NCBI GenBank assembly: GCA_030754805.1
Contig: JASLZO010000042.1
Coordinates: 1 to 8,079 of the forward strand
Reading direction: 5' to 3'
DNA from: Dehalococcoidia bacterium
GTDB taxonomy: Bacteria; Chloroflexota; Dehalococcoidia; UBA6926
DNA length: 8,079 bases
Shown piece after piece: positions 6,501-8,079 of this stretch. The notes beneath the pieces were generated by a model. The model was not told the DNA's origin, made no database searches, and saw only the letters and a list, made by a program, of their open reading frames with translations. Position 1 is the stretch's first letter, and each line of letters opens with the position of its first letter. The position numbers were made by a program, and so were the translations under genes.

Positions 6501-6857
6501 ATGAACAGTTACCGATACCGGATCCGCCGTGGCCCGCCGTTCGGATTCGCGGGCATCCTGATCGTTTTCGGCGGCCTGCTCCTCCTCAATAACCTCGACA
6601 TCCTGGATTTGGGGTACACGTGGGGTCTGCTCTGGCCCGGGCTCCTGATTTTTCTGGGCCTCTCGATGATGCGGGGCCGGCCGAAGGCGTTCGGCCTGTT
6701 CCTCACGCTGTTAGGCGGCATGTTCTTCGCGAGCAACTTAGACATCCTTCCCGCAGACTGGGAGATCGGTCGCATCTGGCCCGTGTTCCTCGTTGGTTTC
6801 GGACTATGGATGCTGCTGAAGAGCCGGCGTTCTTCTGAGCGGCATATCGAGCTTTAG
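6501..6857 (+). CDS. LiaF/LiaI-type (DUF5668-like) four-helix membrane protein
   Basis: This 118-residue integral membrane protein has a basic N-terminus (MNSYRYRIRRG) and four predicted helices at about residues 14-31, 41-57, 62-78 and 92-107. Its tail is charged (KSRRSSERHIEL). The pattern G-x-L-x-x-x-G-x-L-L-L-x-x-NLDIL, then W-x-L-W-P-x-x-L-x-x-x-G-L, is typical of the LiaI-LiaF-like membrane region found in cell-envelope stress sensors. The C-terminal cytoplasmic or toast-rack domain of full LiaF is absent, so this is the short stand-alone form. Its two halves are clearly similar (see findings). It starts 43 bp after the tRNA-Sec CCA end and may be read from the same transcript. The Shine-Dalgarno match is weak (AGGGCG, about 14 bases upstream). 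The exact function is unknown. Confidence 0.75.
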   Translation: MNSYRYRIRRGPPFGFAGILIVFGGLLLLNNLDILDLGYTWGLLWPGLLIFLGLSMMRGRPKAFGLFLTLLGGMFFASNLDILPADWEIGRIWPVFLVGFGLWMLLKSRRSSERHIEL

Positions 6858-6898
6858 CAGCTGGCCACCTACCCCGTGCGTGCTGGTTGGTCGGGTGT

Positions 6899-6931
6899 CC
6901 TGGGTCCTTTGCTTCGCTCGAGGATGACAGG
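6899..6931. repeat. Short imperfect palindrome resembling a widespread dispersed intergenic repeat
   Basis: The core TCCTTTGCTTCGCTCGAGGA (6905-6924) pairs TCCT with AGGA, and the flanks CCTG (6899-6902) and CAGG (6928-6931) also pair. The sequence resembles a family (read in reverse as a CTGTCATCCT...GCGAAGC...GGACC motif) that I recall as scattered in intergenic regions of Gemmatimonadota, Chloroflexota, Acidobacteriota and others. Only one copy is in the window, so its repetitive nature is recalled knowledge rather than something shown here. Confidence 0.5.
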
Positions 6932-7068
6932 GGTGGGCGGAGCACGTATCGCTTCGTCGCTATCGAGTCGCGATCCCGTGTGAGAGTGGCAGCCGGCGTT
7001 GGAGAGCAAACGCGGTTGGCTGGCAGAACTTCGTGACAAGTTGGCCTCTGCCTTGAATAATGATTGGT

Positions 7069-7779
7069 ATGACACGGTGTGCAGTGCTGGTGTTTCCGGG
7101 GACCTGGAGCGACGGCGACTGCCATCACGTTTTGGACAAGGTTTTCGACGTGCCGGTCGACCTGGTATGGCACAAGGACGAAAACGATCTTTCCGACTAC
7201 GACATCGCGGTGGTGCCCGGCGGGTTCTCCTACGGGGACTACCTGCGGCCGGGGGCGATCGCGAGGTTCTCTCCCGTGATGCGCGGCGTCGAGCGGATGG
7301 CCAAAGAAGGCGGCACGGTCATCGGGATCTGCAATGGTTTCCAGATCCTGTGCGAGGCGGGGTTGCTGCCGGGGTCCCTGTTGCGGAACGGACACCTGGA
7401 GTATCGCTGCCAGTGGACGAACCTCCGCGTGGATACCATCGATTCGCCGTTCACTTCGGAGTGCGAACCGGGCCAGGTGTTGCGGGTCCCAATCTCGCAT
7501 GGGGACGGGAACTACTTCGCGGACCCGGATACGCTCGCCGAGATCGAGCGGAACGACCAGATCCTTTTTCGGTATTCGAGCCCTGAGGGTGAAGTCTCGC
7601 CGGAGTTCAGCCCGAACGGGTCGCTGGCGAACATCGCCGGGATTGTGAACCGCGATCGAAACGTGCTGGGGATGATGCCCCACCCAGAGCGGTGCTGCGA
7701 GGCGATCCTAGGGGGCGAAGACGGGAAGTTCATCTTCGGATCGATGCTGAACGCGAGCGCCTCGGGCGTCTCAACGTAG
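7069..7779 (+). CDS. purQ: Phosphoribosylformylglycinamidine synthase subunit I (glutaminase), PurQ
   Basis: PurQ hydrolyses glutamine and passes ammonia to PurL for conversion of FGAR to FGAM, step four of purine synthesis, in a cytoplasmic PurL-PurQ-PurS complex. From the ATG at 7069 it has 236 residues, close to the family size. A second ATG at 7060 would add three residues. I prefer 7069 because MTRCAVLVFPG aligns with the B. subtilis start MKFAVIVLPG. The class I amidotransferase triad is present: nucleophile Cys88 (GICNGFQIL), then His205 and Glu207 (GMMPHPER). PGGFSYGDYLR and ISHGDGNYFADPDTL are further PurQ signatures. The N-terminal loop reads PGTWSDGDC where B. subtilis has PGSNCD. 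No purS frame is visible directly upstream. The EamA-type gene follows after 37 bp and may be co-transcribed. No strong Shine-Dalgarno sequence precedes either ATG. Confidence 0.95.
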   Translation: MTRCAVLVFPGTWSDGDCHHVLDKVFDVPVDLVWHKDENDLSDYDIAVVPGGFSYGDYLRPGAIARFSPVMRGVERMAKEGGTVIGICNGFQILCEAGLLPGSLLRNGHLEYRCQWTNLRVDTIDSPFTSECEPGQVLRVPISHGDGNYFADPDTLAEIERNDQILFRYSSPEGEVSPEFSPNGSLANIAGIVNRDRNVLGMMPHPERCCEAILGGEDGKFIFGSMLNASASGVST

Positions 7780-7816
7780 CCATCGACCGCCCCGTCAAGC
7801 CCACTTTCCACGCGTC

Positions 7817-8079
7817 TTGAGCGACTCCGCAGTCGGGATTTCCGTGGGCCTTGTGGCCTCCGTCTCATGGGCGGTTGCCTCGCTGCTGATCCGCCTGGGG
7901 CTGGAGCGGGTTGGGGCGCGCTCGGCAACATTCATCTCGATCGTCGCGGGGCTCGCTTACGTTTTGACGATCGGGCTGATCATGGACGCTCCTGCATTCC
8001 TGGACCTGACGCTGAAGGTGGTGCTCGGGTTCACGCTTGTTGGCCTGCTCTCGTTCGGGGCGGGTCGGTTGTTGTACTA
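7817..8079 (+). CDS. EamA/DMT-superfamily transporter, N-terminal part, 3' end outside window
   Basis: The frame is open to the right edge (87 codons). It encodes a hydrophobic protein with at least three predicted membrane segments: VGISVGLVASVSWAVASLLI at about residues 6-25, ARSATFISIVAGLAYVLTIG at about 35-54, and VVLGFTLVGLLSFGAG at about 67-82. The helix-short loop-helix layout and the end ...GLLSFGAGRLLY match the first helices of EamA (DUF6) drug/metabolite transporters, which normally have ten helices. The start is uncertain. I chose TTG at 7817, while GTG at 7844 is an alternative, and there is no clear ribosome binding site and no in-frame ATG nearby. It lies 37 bp after purQ on the same strand, suggesting co-transcription. 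The substrate cannot be told from this fragment. Confidence 0.7.
   Translation, partial: MSDSAVGISVGLVASVSWAVASLLIRLGLERVGARSATFISIVAGLAYVLTIGLIMDAPAFLDLTLKVVLGFTLVGLLSFGAGRLLY

Noticed and set aside
6261..6592. Two plus-strand open frames crossing the tRNA-Sec gene
   Set aside because: They overlap the whole tRNA and translate its stems. The composition is not protein-like, and the RNA fold explains the sequence.
6999..7586. Plus-strand frame starting in the spacer before purQ
   Set aside because: Most of it is the out-of-frame reading of purQ (Arg/Gly-rich). The short part before purQ has no recognisable similarity to PurS.
6703..7683. 326-residue minus-strand open frame opposite purQ
   Set aside because: It is antisense to purQ, which has intact catalytic motifs, and it crosses the dispersed repeat. 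His/Arg/Pro-rich composition marks it as a shadow of a GC-rich gene.
1..8079. In-frame UGA selenoprotein genes, prompted by the tRNA-Sec
   Set aside because: The recognised genes have complete family lengths or leave the window, and their stops do not interrupt conserved sequence. The one broken gene (2226) is explained by a frame change, not by an in-frame TGA.
1..8079. CRISPR array, transposase, integrase, phage or defence genes
   Set aside because: No regularly spaced repeats, terminal inverted repeats or recognisable mobile or defence proteins were seen in any frame.

Overview
The window comes from a GC-rich bacterium whose protein-coding frames favour G or C at third codon positions. 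It also uses GTG and probably TTG starts. A selenocysteine tRNA gene (selC) with an 8-bp acceptor stem and a UCA anticodon shows a bacterial lineage able to make selenoproteins. One copy of a short palindromic sequence, which I recall as dispersed in Gemmatimonadota, Chloroflexota, Acidobacteriota and similar genomes, suggests a Gemmatimonadota-like organism, but the phylum is only inferred.

Layout. Positions 2-601 (+) hold the C-terminal end of a cobalamin-independent methionine synthase with every zinc ligand present. After a gene-free gap with a possible weak terminator come two minus-strand genes. They are read as a secreted or membrane-anchored SGNH/GDSL hydrolase (2079-1078) followed by a 65-residue two-helix membrane protein (1011-814). 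Divergent from the hydrolase, across a 146-bp intergenic region with a perfect 9-bp inverted repeat, is a small plus-strand gene (2226 onward). It starts like a dimeric alpha/beta-barrel protein but loses its family-like C-terminus near a probable frameshift, exactly where it meets the end of the next gene.

Positions 6182-2461 (-) are a two-gene operon for a heterodimeric ABC exporter, joined by a 4-bp GTGA overlap. The first subunit has a degenerate Walker B (Asp for Glu) and an Asn switch residue but a canonical LSGGQ. The second has intact catalytic residues but an LSMGQ signature. Together they predict one active and one degenerate ATP site, as in TM287/288-type exporters.

Positions 6360-6457 (+) are tRNA-Sec, followed closely by a four-helix LiaF/DUF5668-like membrane protein built from two repeated hairpins (6501-6857). 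A 200-bp spacer with the dispersed-repeat copy leads to purQ (7069-7779), the glutaminase subunit of FGAM synthase. The start of an EamA/DMT transporter (7817 onward) runs off the right edge.

The content is mostly housekeeping and transport. I found no phage, transposon, CRISPR array or evident defence cluster. The most notable items are selC, the asymmetric ABC pair, and the truncated gene at the ABC operon's 3' end.
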